DNA of 64,000 bases from the NCBI RefSeq assembly GCF_051195235.1, contig NZ_JBNFZM010000007.1, forward strand, positions 136,323-200,322, read 5' to 3'. This document shows positions 1 to 10,014 of this stretch, in pieces; position 1 is the stretch's first letter, and each line of letters begins with the position of its first letter. Both the position numbers and the translations under genes were made by a program. Origin of the DNA: Tateyamaria sp947503385 (GTDB taxonomy: Bacteria > Pseudomonadota > Alphaproteobacteria > Rhodobacterales > Rhodobacteraceae). The notes beneath the pieces are model-generated. The model was not told the origin of the DNA and did not search any database. It saw only the letters and a program-made list of their open reading frames with translations.

Positions 1-1
1 G

Positions 2-346
2 GACATTGCCGACGGCATTCTGAAGGCGGTGAAGGCCGGGTTGTCGATGTCACCCGATGCGATGCCGCAACCCGACCGCAGCCGCGAAAAGCTACAGGTG
101 AACCCGGCGCTGGCGGATTTGCTGCGCGTGCTGCTCAAGGCAAAGACAGAAAGCGCCGGTGTGGCGGCAAAGCTGATTGCGACCGCGTCCGATCTCGACG
201 CCTTGGCGGCGGGTGAACGCGATATCGCGGCACTGAAGGGGTGGCGGTCAGAAGTGTTTGGCGAGGACGCGCTGCGCCTGTGTGATGGCCGCGTCGCGCT
301 GGCGGCCAAGGGCGAAAGCGTGCGTATCGTCCCGCTGGACGAGTAG
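2..346 (+). CDS. rnd: Ribonuclease D, C-terminal part (truncated by window edge)
   Basis: The reading frame is open from the first full codon of the window and ends in TAG. The 114 visible residues have the helical look of the HRDC domains at the C-terminus of ribonuclease D (LLRVLLKAKTE, then ALKGWRSEVFGEDALRL). RNase D is a 3'-5' exoribonuclease that trims tRNA and other stable RNA precursors. The catalytic DEDD exonuclease domain lies upstream of the window, so the call rests only on this end. Another HRDC-containing protein is possible but less likely. Confidence 0.75.
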   Translation, partial: DIADGILKAVKAGLSMSPDAMPQPDRSREKLQVNPALADLLRVLLKAKTESAGVAAKLIATASDLDALAAGERDIAALKGWRSEVFGEDALRLCDGRVALAAKGESVRIVPLDE

Positions 347-355
347 ATCCGGATT

Positions 356-886
356 CTAGCGGCGCCGCGACGTCTGGGCGTTGCGCAGGCCTTCAACCCG
401 GATGGTCCGAACCCCGACCAATTGGTTGTCGGTCACACGACGGGCGGCTGTTACCGTGCGCACCCGTTCAGGGCCGCCGACACGCGCGCTGTTTGGCCGG
501 ATGACCTCCAGCCGATAGGTCAGCACGCCGTCTTCGGACACTTCGTCCTCATTCGCGGGTTGCAGCCGCACGCCATACGCGCCCTGATAATCCGCCACGC
601 CCGACACCCGGATCACAGCGCCGCCGGGCACGCGTTCGATCACCAGATCACTGACCTGATCAATCGGGCCGCCCGGATATTCGGCGTCATCGGCATTGCG
701 CAGCCCAAAAAGGTTCAGCCGCAACCGCTCGCTTTCCGGGATCAAGGGGTTTTTCTCTTTGGTGTCTTGTGGTGACTGGACGGGCTCGGACTGGCCACGC
801 CCAAACCAGTTAAACGGATTCAGCCGTGTACTGCACGCCCCCAATGTCATGGCAGCGACAAGGATAAGGATGGTTAGCTTGGTCAT
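356..886 (-). CDS. Predicted outer-membrane/periplasmic lipoprotein
   Basis: This is a 176-residue protein with a lipoprotein signal: a short basic start (MTK), a hydrophobic stretch, and the lipobox LGAC with Cys18 as the lipidated residue. The mature part begins STRLNPFNWFGRG, then has a Q/S/P/K-rich linker, then a compact beta-rich domain (about residues 75-170). I recognise no enzyme motif. It converges on rnd with a 9-base gap. Similar small lipoproteins are common in Rhodobacteraceae; the function is unknown. Confidence 0.7.
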   Translation of the reverse strand: MTKLTILILVAAMTLGACSTRLNPFNWFGRGQSEPVQSPQDTKEKNPLIPESERLRLNLFGLRNADDAEYPGGPIDQVSDLVIERVPGGAVIRVSGVADYQGAYGVRLQPANEDEVSEDGVLTYRLEVIRPNSARVGGPERVRTVTAARRVTDNQLVGVRTIRVEGLRNAQTSRRR

Positions 887-1022
887 CGGACTGCTCTGCC
901 CCTGTGGACTTTGATCACGAGTGGTAGCGGATGCGGAGCGCGATGAAAAGCGTCCCTTTGCAGGGCTGGACCTTTGGCGCGCCGCTCCTTACGTGGATTG
1001 GCAAGCAGAAGGGGCGGCAAAT

Positions 1023-1430
1023 ATGGCAAGTGCGGCATTCGAAGAGATCGTTGAGGATTTCGCGTTTCTGGATGACTGGGAAGACCGGTACAGGTTTGTC
1101 ATTGACGCAGGCAAGGCAATGGACCCGCTGCCTGACGCGCTGAAGGTGCCTGCGACCAAGGTCGACGGCTGCGCGAGCCAGGTGTGGCTGCATCCGCAGA
1201 TTGAGGGCGGGGTGTTCCGCTTTGATGGCGAAAGCGACGCGATGATCGTGAACGGGCTGATCGCAGTGCTGCGCAAGCTCTACAACGACTTGCCGGTCGC
1301 AGATGTGCTGGATGTGGATGCGCGGGCCGAGATGGAGCGGTTGGGGCTCAACGATCATTTGTCAGCGCAGCGGTCCAACGGGTTGCGGGCAATGATTGAG
1401 CGTATTCGCAGTGTCGCCGCCACGGCGTGA
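1023..1430 (+). CDS. sufE: SufE-family Fe-S cluster assembly protein
   Basis: 135 residues, the usual SufE length. SufE accepts persulfide sulfur from the cysteine desulfurase SufS and stimulates it. The acceptor cysteine is Cys50 in KVDGCASQVWL, the family's conserved VxGCxSxVW loop. The frame is open further upstream from 921, but the extra residues do not look like SufE; the ATG at 1023 has GGGGCGG upstream and gives the normal family start (MASAAFEEIVEDF). No suf operon is adjacent, so it may serve as a stand-alone SufE. Confidence 0.88.
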   Translation: MASAAFEEIVEDFAFLDDWEDRYRFVIDAGKAMDPLPDALKVPATKVDGCASQVWLHPQIEGGVFRFDGESDAMIVNGLIAVLRKLYNDLPVADVLDVDARAEMERLGLNDHLSAQRSNGLRAMIERIRSVAATA

Positions 1431-1473
1431 TCCCACGGACGCGCTGCCGCGCGACGCGATTCATTTTTTGGAT

Positions 1474-1524
1474 GAGGGGCGCTGCCCCTCAAACTCCCCG
1501 GGATTTTTGGGGACAGAGACGGGG
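1474..1524. repeat. Roseobacter-type dispersed repeat, copy A (hairpin plus T-run)
   Basis: GAGGGGC, three bases, then GCCCCTC form a 7-bp hairpin, followed by CTCCCCGGGATTTTTGGGG and ACAGAGACGGGG. Two related copies occur near 29130 and 36895. This copy sits between the convergent sufE-like and DUF1638 genes, where a hairpin followed by T residues could terminate transcription of the + strand gene. Confidence 0.6.
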
Positions 1525-1529
1525 CAGGA

Positions 1530-2165
1530 TCAGCGTTTTGCCAGTTCCGTGGCGAGATCGCCGTAGCCTGTGAAACGACGTTCGAAGGACAGGCCAAGTG
1601 TTTTTGCTGCTGCCTTGGCCTTTTGCGTGAGGGCCGGGTCATCGGTTTGGGCTTGGTAGACAAGTTTTTCATAATTGCCGAAATACATGTCGCGGAGTTC
1701 GGGGTGACGGTCGAGGCCCATGGGTTTGATGACAAAAGCCTCAAACTGACGGACGAGGAAATCCGTTAGGTAGAACGTGGTGATTTCACTTTCGCTTTGT
1801 CGCGCAAAGCGTTCGTTCCCTTCGAAAAAACTATAGCAATGGGGGCCTGGAACCATCTCAACGCCCATCATGTCGCACGCCGTTTTCAATTGCCCGCCCG
1901 TGCCGCAATCGGCGTAGACGACAAAGATGTCGTCATAGGCATCACGGTGGTGCGCAACGGCGGCCTTTACGGCGTCGGTGATCTGATCGGGATAAAGGTG
2001 CAGTTTGGCCGGCAGACAGGTCAGGTCCATATGGTCCCAGCCATTGGCGCGTTTGAGATCAAGGATTTCGCGCGCAAGCGCGCCACATGCGATCAGCAGG
2101 ATGCGGCCCGACCCGCTGATGCGCAGCCCCGCTTCGGTCAGGGTTGTGTCGTCAGGCAGGGTCAT
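1530..2165 (-). CDS. DUF1638 family protein, corrinoid-methyltransferase associated
   Basis: 211 residues. Visible family features include LLIACGALAREI near the start, CLPAKLHLYPDQI, a central ADCGTGG and GPHCYSFFEGN. The biochemical role of DUF1638 is not established, but the family is typically found beside corrinoid-dependent methyltransferase genes, as here. Its ATG overlaps the TGA of the GNAT gene (ATGA), so the two are translationally coupled and form an operon with the corrinoid protein. The frame is open far upstream, but that part is the antisense shadow of the GNAT gene. Confidence 0.85.
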   Translation of the reverse strand: MTLPDDTTLTEAGLRISGSGRILLIACGALAREILDLKRANGWDHMDLTCLPAKLHLYPDQITDAVKAAVAHHRDAYDDIFVVYADCGTGGQLKTACDMMGVEMVPGPHCYSFFEGNERFARQSESEITTFYLTDFLVRQFEAFVIKPMGLDRHPELRDMYFGNYEKLVYQAQTDDPALTQKAKAAAKTLGLSFERRFTGYGDLATELAKR

Positions 2166-2700
2166 TGGCCGCGCCAGACCGAACGCGGCAGAGCATAACA
2201 CAAATAGCGCGCCGGCCCGTTGCCCAGATCCAGATCCGCTTGGTAGCGCAGGGTGGCGCCCAGTTTTTCCGTCGCCTTTTGAGACCGGATGTTGTCCGTG
2301 CCCACGTGCAGCCATGCGGTGTCCAGGCTGACAAAGATATGATCCAGCATCAGCGTCTTCATCTCGTGGTTTGTCGCACCGCCCCAATGCGCGCGTTCGA
2401 GAAAGGTGAAACCGATGGAAACCGCGGGCGGCACCTCGTCCGTGACATAGTAGCACGACGTACCGATCACGCGCCCGTCTGTGCGCCGCTCGACCACGAG
2501 CGCGGAGCCGCGCGCCAGTTGCGCGTCAAAATACGGGTCGAACACAGCGCGTTCGTGCCGGTTGCGCGCCGGATGCTGTTCCCAGATCAAAGGATCGGAC
2601 GCCGCCGCAAAAAGCGGATCACGGTCGTCCGTCGTCATCGGGCGCAGATGTAGCGTACGCCCTGTCAGTACCGGTTGCGGATCGAAACCCGCAGGGAACA

Positions 2701-2701
<1 letters not shown>
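2162..2701 (-). CDS. GNAT-family N-acetyltransferase
   Basis: 179 residues with the pattern of the RimJ/RimL-type acetyltransferase_3 group: LTGRTLHLRPMTTDD at the start, a central beta strand SIGFTFLERAHWGGATNHE followed by KTLMLDHIF, and the NIRSQKATEKLGA segment that closes the acetyl-CoA site. The substrate cannot be told from sequence. The start ATG overlaps the stop of the corrinoid gene (TGATG) and its stop overlaps the DUF1638 start, so it is the middle gene of a three-gene coupled operon. Confidence 0.85.
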
Positions 2702-3399
<698 letters not shown>

Positions 3400-3605
3400 T
3401 TTGCGTTCCTTTGCTGGCGCGCGGGCTAAAAGGCCGTTTGTTTCCGGGGTTATCGGGCAGATTGTCGCGGTGCGACTGTCCGAATTGCGACATGGCCCGC
3501 ACCAAGGGCGACGCGGCGTGTCACTTTCGTATGCCACGGCATGTTAAGGCGGGGTATGGGCAGTCTATAGTGGCGTATGTTCACGATGTGTTCTATTGTC
3601 GCGCC

Positions 3606-4682
3606 ATGGAACAGGACCTTCGGACTCAGCTGGCGCGCGGGCGTGGGGCGGTGAGCAACGCCGACAGCCGCTACAGCACCGTGACGCGCCATGGTGACAG
3701 CGACGGGTGGGACCGGGACGAGGAACAGCCGATTTTGCGCACCCAAGTAAGTGTTGAGCGTCCGCGCAGCGCGATCACTTACAACAGGTCGCCGGATTTG
3801 CCTTTTGACCGTTCGATCAACCCGTATCGTGGATGCGAGCATGGCTGCGTCTACTGTTTCGCGCGTCCGACACATGCCTATCTGGGCTTGTCGCCGGGGC
3901 TTGATTTTGAAACGCGGCTGGTGGCGCGGCCCGGCATCGACGCGGTGCTGCGCAAGGAACTGGGGCGCAAAACCTACACTGTGGCACCTATGGCCATCGG
4001 GACGAACACCGACCCCTATCAGCCGGTCGAGAAAGAGCATGGGATCATGCGCGCCTGTCTTGAGGTGTTGGCGGACTGTGGGCATCCGGTCGCGATTGTG
4101 ACCAAGGGCACGCTGATCGAGCGGGACTTGGACATTTTGGGCGCGATGGCGCGGCGCGGGCTGGTGCGGGTGGGCGTGTCGGTCACAACGCTGGATGCGG
4201 ATTTGTGCCGCCGGATGGAGCCGCGCGCACCGTCGCCCGAACGCCGGTTGCGCATGATCGAACGGTTGAGTGCGGCCGGAGTGCCGGTGCGCATCATGGC
4301 CTCGCCCATGGTGCCGGCGCTGACCGATCCCGAGCTTGAGGCGATCCTTGCCGCAGGCAAGGCGGTTGGTGCGCGCACGGCAAGCTGGATCATGCTGCGC
4401 CTGCCGCAGGAGGTGTCGCCGCTCTGGCAGGAATGGCTGGCCGCGCATTATCCTGACCGTGCGGGTCGGGTCATGTCCAAACTGCGCGAGATGCACGGCG
4501 GCAAGGATTACGATGCCCGCTGGGGGCATCGGATGCGGGGCACGGGCAGCTATGCAGAGATGGTGGCGCATCGGTTCAATCTGGCTGTCAAACGGTTGGG
4601 GCTGCGAACTGAGGCGCCGCCGATGCGGACCGATCTGTTCTTGCCGCCCGTTCCCCCGTCCGATCAGCTCAGCCTGTTCTAG
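3606..4682 (+). CDS. PA0069-family radical SAM protein
   Basis: 358 residues. The radical SAM iron-sulfur motif CX3CX2C is RGCEHGCVYCFA, with Cys77, Cys81 and Cys84. The N-terminal RGRGAVSNADSRY and the later PMAIGTNTDPYQPVEK are typical of this family, related to spore photoproduct lyase and often annotated as a DNA repair protein. ATG 3606 gives the normal family N-terminus; the frame is open upstream but without similarity. TATAGT, 45 bases before the start, may be a -10 box. The gene shares its stop with the convergent neighbour: CTAG at 4679-4682 ends both. Confidence 0.85.
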   Translation: MEQDLRTQLARGRGAVSNADSRYSTVTRHGDSDGWDRDEEQPILRTQVSVERPRSAITYNRSPDLPFDRSINPYRGCEHGCVYCFARPTHAYLGLSPGLDFETRLVARPGIDAVLRKELGRKTYTVAPMAIGTNTDPYQPVEKEHGIMRACLEVLADCGHPVAIVTKGTLIERDLDILGAMARRGLVRVGVSVTTLDADLCRRMEPRAPSPERRLRMIERLSAAGVPVRIMASPMVPALTDPELEAILAAGKAVGARTASWIMLRLPQEVSPLWQEWLAAHYPDRAGRVMSKLREMHGGKDYDARWGHRMRGTGSYAEMVAHRFNLAVKRLGLRTEAPPMRTDLFLPPVPPSDQLSLF

Positions 4683-5692
4683 GCCGCGCGGCGGCCGCGG
4701 CGTTTGCGCGCCGGAGGCGTGTCGTCGCCGGTGCCATCGCTGGCAGAGCTGAAGGGGCCAAGTGCCGCCACAATCTCGTCCAATGTCGGCGCGGGGCCTT
4801 TGGCGCGGGTGTCGAGCGCGGCGCGCATCTTGCGCAGATGATCCGGCGTTGTACCGCAGCACCCGCCGATGATCCGTGCTCCGCAATTGCGCGCCAGTTC
4901 GGCATAGTCAGCCATCAGGTCGGGCGTACCATCGTAGTGGATGTGGCCGTCGTGAAACTTGGGGATGCCTGCGTTGCCCTTGGCGATGATGGGCAGTTCG
5001 GTTCCGGTGGCGGCAAAGCCCAAGACCGTGCGCAACAGGTCCGATGCGCCGGTGCCGCAATTGGCACCAAAGGCGAGCGGCGGGTTGGGCAGGGTCGCGG
5101 CTTGGCTGGCAAGATCAGTGCTGGTGACACCCATCATGGTGCGCCCTGCGGTATCGAAACTCATGGTGCCGACCCAATCCAGCCCTGCCAGCGCAAAGCC
5201 TTCGGCGGCGGCTGCAAACTCTTCGGGGGCCGAAATCGTCTCGACCCAGCCGACATCGGCACCACCCGCCTTGAGACCGGCAGCGGTCTCGTGGAACATC
5301 TCGACTGCGTGCGCGTGGCTGAGCGCGCCGACGGGTTCCATGATCTCGCCCGTGGGACCGACCGATCCCGCAACGATCACGGTGCGCGGCGCTTTGTCGG
5401 CCACATTGCGCCCGATCTCGGCGGCAGCCTTGCTCAACTCAAATGCCCGGTGGCCTGCGTCGTGCAGTTTAAGCCGTGACGCATTCGCACCAAAGGAATT
5501 GGTCAGGAAAATGTCGCTGCCCGCGTCCACTGCGCCTTGGTAGAGCGCGACGATCTTGTCCGGCGCATCGGTGTTCCACAGTTCGGGCGCATCGCCTGCT
5601 TCGAGCCCCATGGCAAACAGGTTGGTGCCCGTGGCCCCATCCGCCAGCAACGTGCCGCGTTCATTGAGCAGGGAGAGCAGGGGATTGGACAT
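4679..5692 (-). CDS. Homocysteine S-methyltransferase (MetH-type homocysteine module / Bmt)
   Basis: 337 residues forming one homocysteine methyltransferase barrel. LADGATGTNL opens it; the three zinc-binding cysteines are the one in FGANCGTG and the pair in IIGGCCGTTP. The tail (KRRGRRAA) is basic. No B12 or folate domain is present, so the methyl donor must come from a partner. Roseobacter relatives are often annotated betaine-homocysteine methyltransferase, but work on Phaeobacter described such proteins as the homocysteine module of a split methionine synthase, and the corrinoid gene 1.3 kb away fits that. Substrate assignment is inference. Confidence 0.85.
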   Translation of the reverse strand: MSNPLLSLLNERGTLLADGATGTNLFAMGLEAGDAPELWNTDAPDKIVALYQGAVDAGSDIFLTNSFGANASRLKLHDAGHRAFELSKAAAEIGRNVADKAPRTVIVAGSVGPTGEIMEPVGALSHAHAVEMFHETAAGLKAGGADVGWVETISAPEEFAAAAEGFALAGLDWVGTMSFDTAGRTMMGVTSTDLASQAATLPNPPLAFGANCGTGASDLLRTVLGFAATGTELPIIAKGNAGIPKFHDGHIHYDGTPDLMADYAELARNCGARIIGGCCGTTPDHLRKMRAALDTRAKGPAPTLDEIVAALGPFSSASDGTGDDTPPARKRRGRRAA

Positions 5693-5725
5693 GAGACGCC
5701 TCTTTGATGTCAGGGTTGGGGTGTC

Positions 5726-7624
5726 TCATGCCGCGCGATGTGAAGCCACTTCATAATTCTCATCTAAATCATGAGCTGCGTTTGTGGTGGCAGTTGTGAC
5801 GGGACCGGGAAACTGGATGGTGCGCAAGATGTCGGCCAACCCGATGAACAGCCCATAAGGCGTCGTCGATGCCGCGTAGCGGGGCCGCCAGACCGGGCCA
5901 AAGTTGGATTTGAACTGCCGCAATCCAACCCCACCCGCGACCTGTACAAACTGCATCATCGCCCATCGCCAAAAAGCGGAGCCGGGGTCGGGGCAGGCGG
6001 GGGTTGCCGCCAGACAGAACCGCTTGGCCCCTTGCGCCTGCGCGGCTTCGATTGCGGCATGGACGAGCGCGTGCATGGTCCCGTCAGGCGCGTCATCGGT
6101 GTGCCGCATCAGGTCAAGACACCATTCATCGCGCGCCATGTGCGCCGTGACAAAGGCGACGCATCGCGTGTTGATCCGCGCCACCGCAACCCATTGATCC
6201 ACCATGTAGTTCGGGCAATAGCGTCCCATGCTGCCACCGCGTGCCCGACCATGTTGGTCCTGCCAATGTGCGTCGATATAGGCGAGATCCTTGTGCGGCA
6301 GCGGTTGGTCGACGCACAGTTCCACACCCACGCGGTCGGCTGCGCGCAGCTTGCGCCGCAAGGTACGACGCTCGGGCGTGTTCACGTCGAACCTGTCCAG
6401 CGGAACAATTGCGTCATCTGCAATGTGCAACACGGACCAGCCCGCGCGCCGGGCGGTGGCCGCCAGCCGCGCACCGCCCTTGTAAACCATCGGAATCGCG
6501 GCGGTGTCGCGCGCCCGTTCCATCAACATGCCAAGGCCGTGCTCCACCTTGCCGGACAGGGGATCGGCCACAAGCGTCATGGTCTGGCCCGTTGGCCACA
6601 GTGCCAGAGAGGTGTTGCCAAAGTCATGCAGCGCGCCCCCGTTTTGGCGCACAACGCCCACTTCGCTGCGTGGCGCCGTGGCGATAGAGGACCGGAGGAA
6701 CGGGCGCCGGGGCCTTGCATCGTGGAACGGACGTATCAAGGCCAGTGCCGCAAGGCCCGCCGGTATGGCGTAATACACAATGCGGTAGCCAAGGATCGCG
6801 GTCAGCGCGACGTCGATCCCGACACCGGGCAGGATGGACAGCATGATCACCTCGAACGGACCGAGCCCGCCGGGTGTGTTCGACAGAAGGGCGGCCCCCA
6901 TCGCAATCAGGAACACAGGATAGAACGTGGCAAAGCCGACCGTACCCGCAGGCAGCATCACGTAGAGCGCGCCAGCAGCGGCCAATGTGTCCACAAAGGC
7001 CCAGAACAGTATCCCACCGCTCAATCGCCATCCCGGCAAGCGCAGGCGCAGGCTCCGAATGCGCAGTTCGGGACAGAAGAACAAAGCGATCATGCCAATA
7101 TAGGCGCAGGCGCAACCCAGCGCGGCCACCCATTTGGCCCATGTCGGCGCAGGCAGGACGAGGCTCACCACGCTTGTCACCACAACCCATGCAATGATGA
7201 AAGAGATGGAGACGAAAACGGAAAGCCTGAAGGCTTTGACCGGCCCCAATGCGGGCATCATGCGCCAGCGTGCCAACGCGCCGGTGAACAGGCCAAACCC
7301 AAGTGCCTGACCAACAGCGATGGCGATGCTGCCGGTCCAGCGGGCGTTGCGTTCCGGCAAGCCGGTGCGCAAAAAGCGGTGCGCGAGAACGTCGTAACGC
7401 CCCACACTGTAGAGGCTGAGCGTTGTCAAAACGGCTGCGCACAGCCATTGCCATGGGGCGATATCCCCAAGCCGTTCAGGCAGTGACAAAAGCAATTCGA
7501 CGCTTAGCTTTTGCGACAGAACCCAGCCGCAAAACAATAAAATCGCCGCCGGTACAATGGCACGCGCAGCACGTCTGGCCCAAATCTGAGGCGCAGTCTG
7601 CGCCGTGAACCCGTTACCAACCAC
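5726..7624 (-). CDS. MprF-like membrane protein: LPG-synthase transmembrane plus DUF2156 acyltransferase domain
   Basis: 632 residues. The N-terminal half (to about residue 320) has many hydrophobic segments, including SNTPGGLGPFEV, typical of the flippase part of lysylphosphatidylglycerol synthases. The C-terminal half (about 340-610) is a DUF2156 domain of the GNAT-fold aminoacyl transferase kind. Relatives move an amino acid onto a membrane lipid and flip it, altering surface charge; the lipid or amino acid used here cannot be told. It ends 33 bases from the start of the homocysteine methyltransferase gene and could be co-transcribed with it. Confidence 0.8.
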   Translation of the reverse strand: MVGNGFTAQTAPQIWARRAARAIVPAAILLFCGWVLSQKLSVELLLSLPERLGDIAPWQWLCAAVLTTLSLYSVGRYDVLAHRFLRTGLPERNARWTGSIAIAVGQALGFGLFTGALARWRMMPALGPVKAFRLSVFVSISFIIAWVVVTSVVSLVLPAPTWAKWVAALGCACAYIGMIALFFCPELRIRSLRLRLPGWRLSGGILFWAFVDTLAAAGALYVMLPAGTVGFATFYPVFLIAMGAALLSNTPGGLGPFEVIMLSILPGVGIDVALTAILGYRIVYYAIPAGLAALALIRPFHDARPRRPFLRSSIATAPRSEVGVVRQNGGALHDFGNTSLALWPTGQTMTLVADPLSGKVEHGLGMLMERARDTAAIPMVYKGGARLAATARRAGWSVLHIADDAIVPLDRFDVNTPERRTLRRKLRAADRVGVELCVDQPLPHKDLAYIDAHWQDQHGRARGGSMGRYCPNYMVDQWVAVARINTRCVAFVTAHMARDEWCLDLMRHTDDAPDGTMHALVHAAIEAAQAQGAKRFCLAATPACPDPGSAFWRWAMMQFVQVAGGVGLRQFKSNFGPVWRPRYAASTTPYGLFIGLADILRTIQFPGPVTTATTNAAHDLDENYEVASHRAA

Positions 7625-7776
7625 GCCTGCGCCCCTTTGACCCCCCTTGACCCGAGCCTCACTCTAGGACGCTGAAATGACCGATGCGTTAAGTGATCAA
7701 TTTGAGCAATTAAAAACGCGCACAGCCGGAACCATGCGCGTTTGGGCAGTTGAATTTGGCCAGTCAAAATATTGAT

Positions 7777-8094
7777 TTAGCTGGTTTCCTTCATGAGTTG
7801 GCTCTTGGCTTCGACCATCAGCGCCGCCATTTTGGCGCGGATTGTCGCCTCGTCCGCCAACGATCCCAGATCGCCCGACACTTTGCGATAGACATCTTCG
7901 TCACCGGCCTCTTCAAAATCAGACTTGACCACTTCTTTGGCATAATCAGCGGCATCGTCGCCGGATTTGCCCATCAATTCTGCCGCCCACAGGCCCAACA
8001 GCTTGTTGCGGCGCGCGTCAGCCTTGAACTGCATTTCCGCGTCATGGGCGTACTTGTTCTCAAACGCGTTTTCGCGGTCATCAAAGGTGCTCAT
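7777..8094 (-). CDS. DUF1476 / F1-ATPase zeta-subunit type inhibitor
   Basis: 105 residues, highly charged and helical: STFDDRENAFENKYAHD at the start, followed by RNKLLGLWAAELMG. This is the alphaproteobacterial zeta subunit characterised in Paracoccus denitrificans, whose N-terminus inserts into F1-ATPase and blocks ATP hydrolysis. The start at 8094 has GGGGAGAGACC just upstream. An upstream ATG at 8154 exists, but the added residues do not match. No other atp genes are nearby. Confidence 0.88.
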   Translation of the reverse strand: MSTFDDRENAFENKYAHDAEMQFKADARRNKLLGLWAAELMGKSGDDAADYAKEVVKSDFEEAGDEDVYRKVSGDLGSLADEATIRAKMAALMVEAKSQLMKETS

Positions 8095-8265
8095 CAGGTC
8101 TCTCCCCGGGGATTGCGTTGCACCAGATATGCGAGCCTGTGCGGATGCGCGCAACCCCTTTGATGCGCATCAGCACGCCCATCGCTTGCGGCATATGACC
8201 CGATTGCTTATGAGAGCCTCACTGTCGGGCAGATTCAGCAGCGCTGCCCCAGCGAAAGGACGCCC

Positions 8266-9027
8266 ATGGCGCGACGCAAAAAGATTTACGAAGGCAAAGC
8301 CAAGATCCTCTATGAAGGTCCCGAACCGGGCACCATCGTGCAGTACTTCAAGGATGACGCCACCGCCTTCAATGCGCAGAAAAAGGACGTGATCGAAGGC
8401 AAGGGCGTGCTCAATAACCGCCTGAGCGAATTCTTTATGACCGGTCTGAACCAGATCGGCGTGCCGACGCATTTCCTGAAACGCCTGAACATGCGCGAGC
8501 AACTGGTGCGGTCCTGCGAGATCATCCCCCTTGAGGTGATCGTGCGGAACTATGCCGCTGGCACAATGAGCCAGCGACTGGGCATCGATGAGGGCACGCA
8601 ATTGCCACGACCTATCGTCGAATATTGTTACAAGGACGACAACCTTGGCGATCCGCTGGTGACCGAAGAGCACATCGCCGCTTTTGGCTGGGCCAGCCAG
8701 CAGGACATGGATGACATCGTCAGCCTTGCACTGCGAGTGAACGATTTTCTCAGCGGCGTGATGATGGCTGTCGGTATCCGGTTGGTCGATTTCAAGATCG
8801 AGATCGGACGGGTCTACGACGGCGATTTCATGCGCCTGATCGTGGCGGATGAGATCAGCCCTGACAGTTGCCGGCTGTGGGACATCGAAACGGGCGAAAA
8901 GCTCGACAAAGATGTGTTCCGACGCGATCTGGGCAATCTGGCGGATGCGTATACCGAAGTGGCGCGCCGTCTGGGCGTGATGCCAATGAACGCGCAGCCG
9001 GTGACCAAACCGACCCTCATCAATTGA
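8266..9027 (+). CDS. purC: SAICAR synthase
   Basis: 253 residues, normal PurC length. It joins aspartate to CAIR with ATP in purine synthesis. Visible hallmarks: KKIYEGKAKILYEG at the start, EVIVRNYAAGTMSQR, LVDFKIEIGR and IVADEISPDSCRLWD. AAAGGA stands seven bases before the ATG. It leads purS and purQ, and the three are probably one transcript. Confidence 0.97.
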   Translation: MARRKKIYEGKAKILYEGPEPGTIVQYFKDDATAFNAQKKDVIEGKGVLNNRLSEFFMTGLNQIGVPTHFLKRLNMREQLVRSCEIIPLEVIVRNYAAGTMSQRLGIDEGTQLPRPIVEYCYKDDNLGDPLVTEEHIAAFGWASQQDMDDIVSLALRVNDFLSGVMMAVGIRLVDFKIEIGRVYDGDFMRLIVADEISPDSCRLWDIETGEKLDKDVFRRDLGNLADAYTEVARRLGVMPMNAQPVTKPTLIN

Positions 9028-9081
9028 GGCGACGTGGCTTTTGAGTATTTGGAAAGAGAAGAAGCGGGGGACCGGGACAGG

Positions 9082-9312
9082 ATGAAGGCGACGGTACATG
9101 TGATTCTGAAGAATGGCGTGCTGGACCCACAAGGGGAAGCGGTGCGTCATGCGCTTGGTGCATCGGGGTTCGCGGGCGTGAACGGGGTGCGGCAGGGCAA
9201 GGTCATCGAGCTTGATCTGGCCGATGGCACCACCGAGGCGCAGGTGACGGAGATGTGCGAAAAGCTGCTCGCCAATACGGTCATCGAAAGCTACCGGATC
9301 GATATGTCATGA
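9082..9312 (+). CDS. purS: FGAM synthase small subunit PurS
   Basis: 76 residues, the typical PurS size, starting KATVHVILKNGVLDPQG. PurS bridges PurL and PurQ in the three-part FGAM synthase used by Bacillus-like and alphaproteobacterial species. A GTG at 9034 would extend it by 16 residues (FEYLEREEAGDRDR), but the ATG at 9082 with GGGGACCGGGACAGG upstream matches the family. Its TGA overlaps the purQ start. Confidence 0.95.
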   Translation: MKATVHVILKNGVLDPQGEAVRHALGASGFAGVNGVRQGKVIELDLADGTTEAQVTEMCEKLLANTVIESYRIDMS

Positions 9313-9977
9313 AGGCGGCGGTGATCGTCTTTCCGGGATCGAATTGCGACCGGGATCTTGCGGTGGCGTTCCGGGCTGCGGGTGCGGATGTGGACATGGT
9401 CTGGCACAAGGACACCGCCTTGCCTGACAATGTGGACATAGTCGGCGTTCCAGGCGGGTTTTCCTTTGGCGATTACCTGCGCTGCGGTGCGATTGCGGCC
9501 AATGCGCCGATTGTTGGGGCGCTCAGGGCCCATGCGGACCGCGGCGGTTACGTGCTGGGCATCTGCAACGGATTTCAGGTGCTGACGGAGACCGGATTGC
9601 TGCCCGGTGCGCTGTTGCGCAATGCCGGGCTGAAATATGTCTGCAAAACCGTTGGCTTGCGTGTTGAGACGTCGCAAAGCGCCTTTTCCGAAGGCTACAA
9701 TGCCGGCGACGTGGTCGATATTCCCATCGCGCATCATGATGGCAACTATTTCGCGGACACGGCAACGCTTGACCGGCTTGAGGGCGAGGACCGGGTGGTG
9801 TTCCGCTACACCGACAATCCAAACGGGTCGCAACGCGATATCGCGGGCATCCTGTCGGACAACCGGCGCATCCTTGGGATGATGCCGCACCCGGAACGGG
9901 CGGCGGATGCCGGGCATGGAGGCACGGACGGTACGGCGCTCTTTCGCGCATTGGCGGGGCAGTTGACCTCCGCGTGA
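9309..9977 (+). CDS. purQ: FGAM synthase glutaminase subunit PurQ
   Basis: 222 residues. A class I glutamine amidotransferase that supplies ammonia to PurL. The nucleophile is Cys86 in GICNGFQ; the His/Glu pair is in MMPHPERA. The conserved oxyanion region GVPGGFSFGDYLR is present. The start overlaps the purS stop (ATGA), so translation is coupled. purL is not in the window. Confidence 0.97.
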   Translation: MKAAVIVFPGSNCDRDLAVAFRAAGADVDMVWHKDTALPDNVDIVGVPGGFSFGDYLRCGAIAANAPIVGALRAHADRGGYVLGICNGFQVLTETGLLPGALLRNAGLKYVCKTVGLRVETSQSAFSEGYNAGDVVDIPIAHHDGNYFADTATLDRLEGEDRVVFRYTDNPNGSQRDIAGILSDNRRILGMMPHPERAADAGHGGTDGTALFRALAGQLTSA

Positions 9978-10014
9978 CTTGAGCGGGCGGCGGCGGCGTC
10001 GTAGATTGGCCGCC

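Noticed and set aside
4679..5692. Firm annotation as betaine-homocysteine methyltransferase
   Set aside because: The zinc-methyltransferase fold is shared by betaine- and corrinoid-dependent enzymes; context with a corrinoid protein makes the split MetH role at least as likely.
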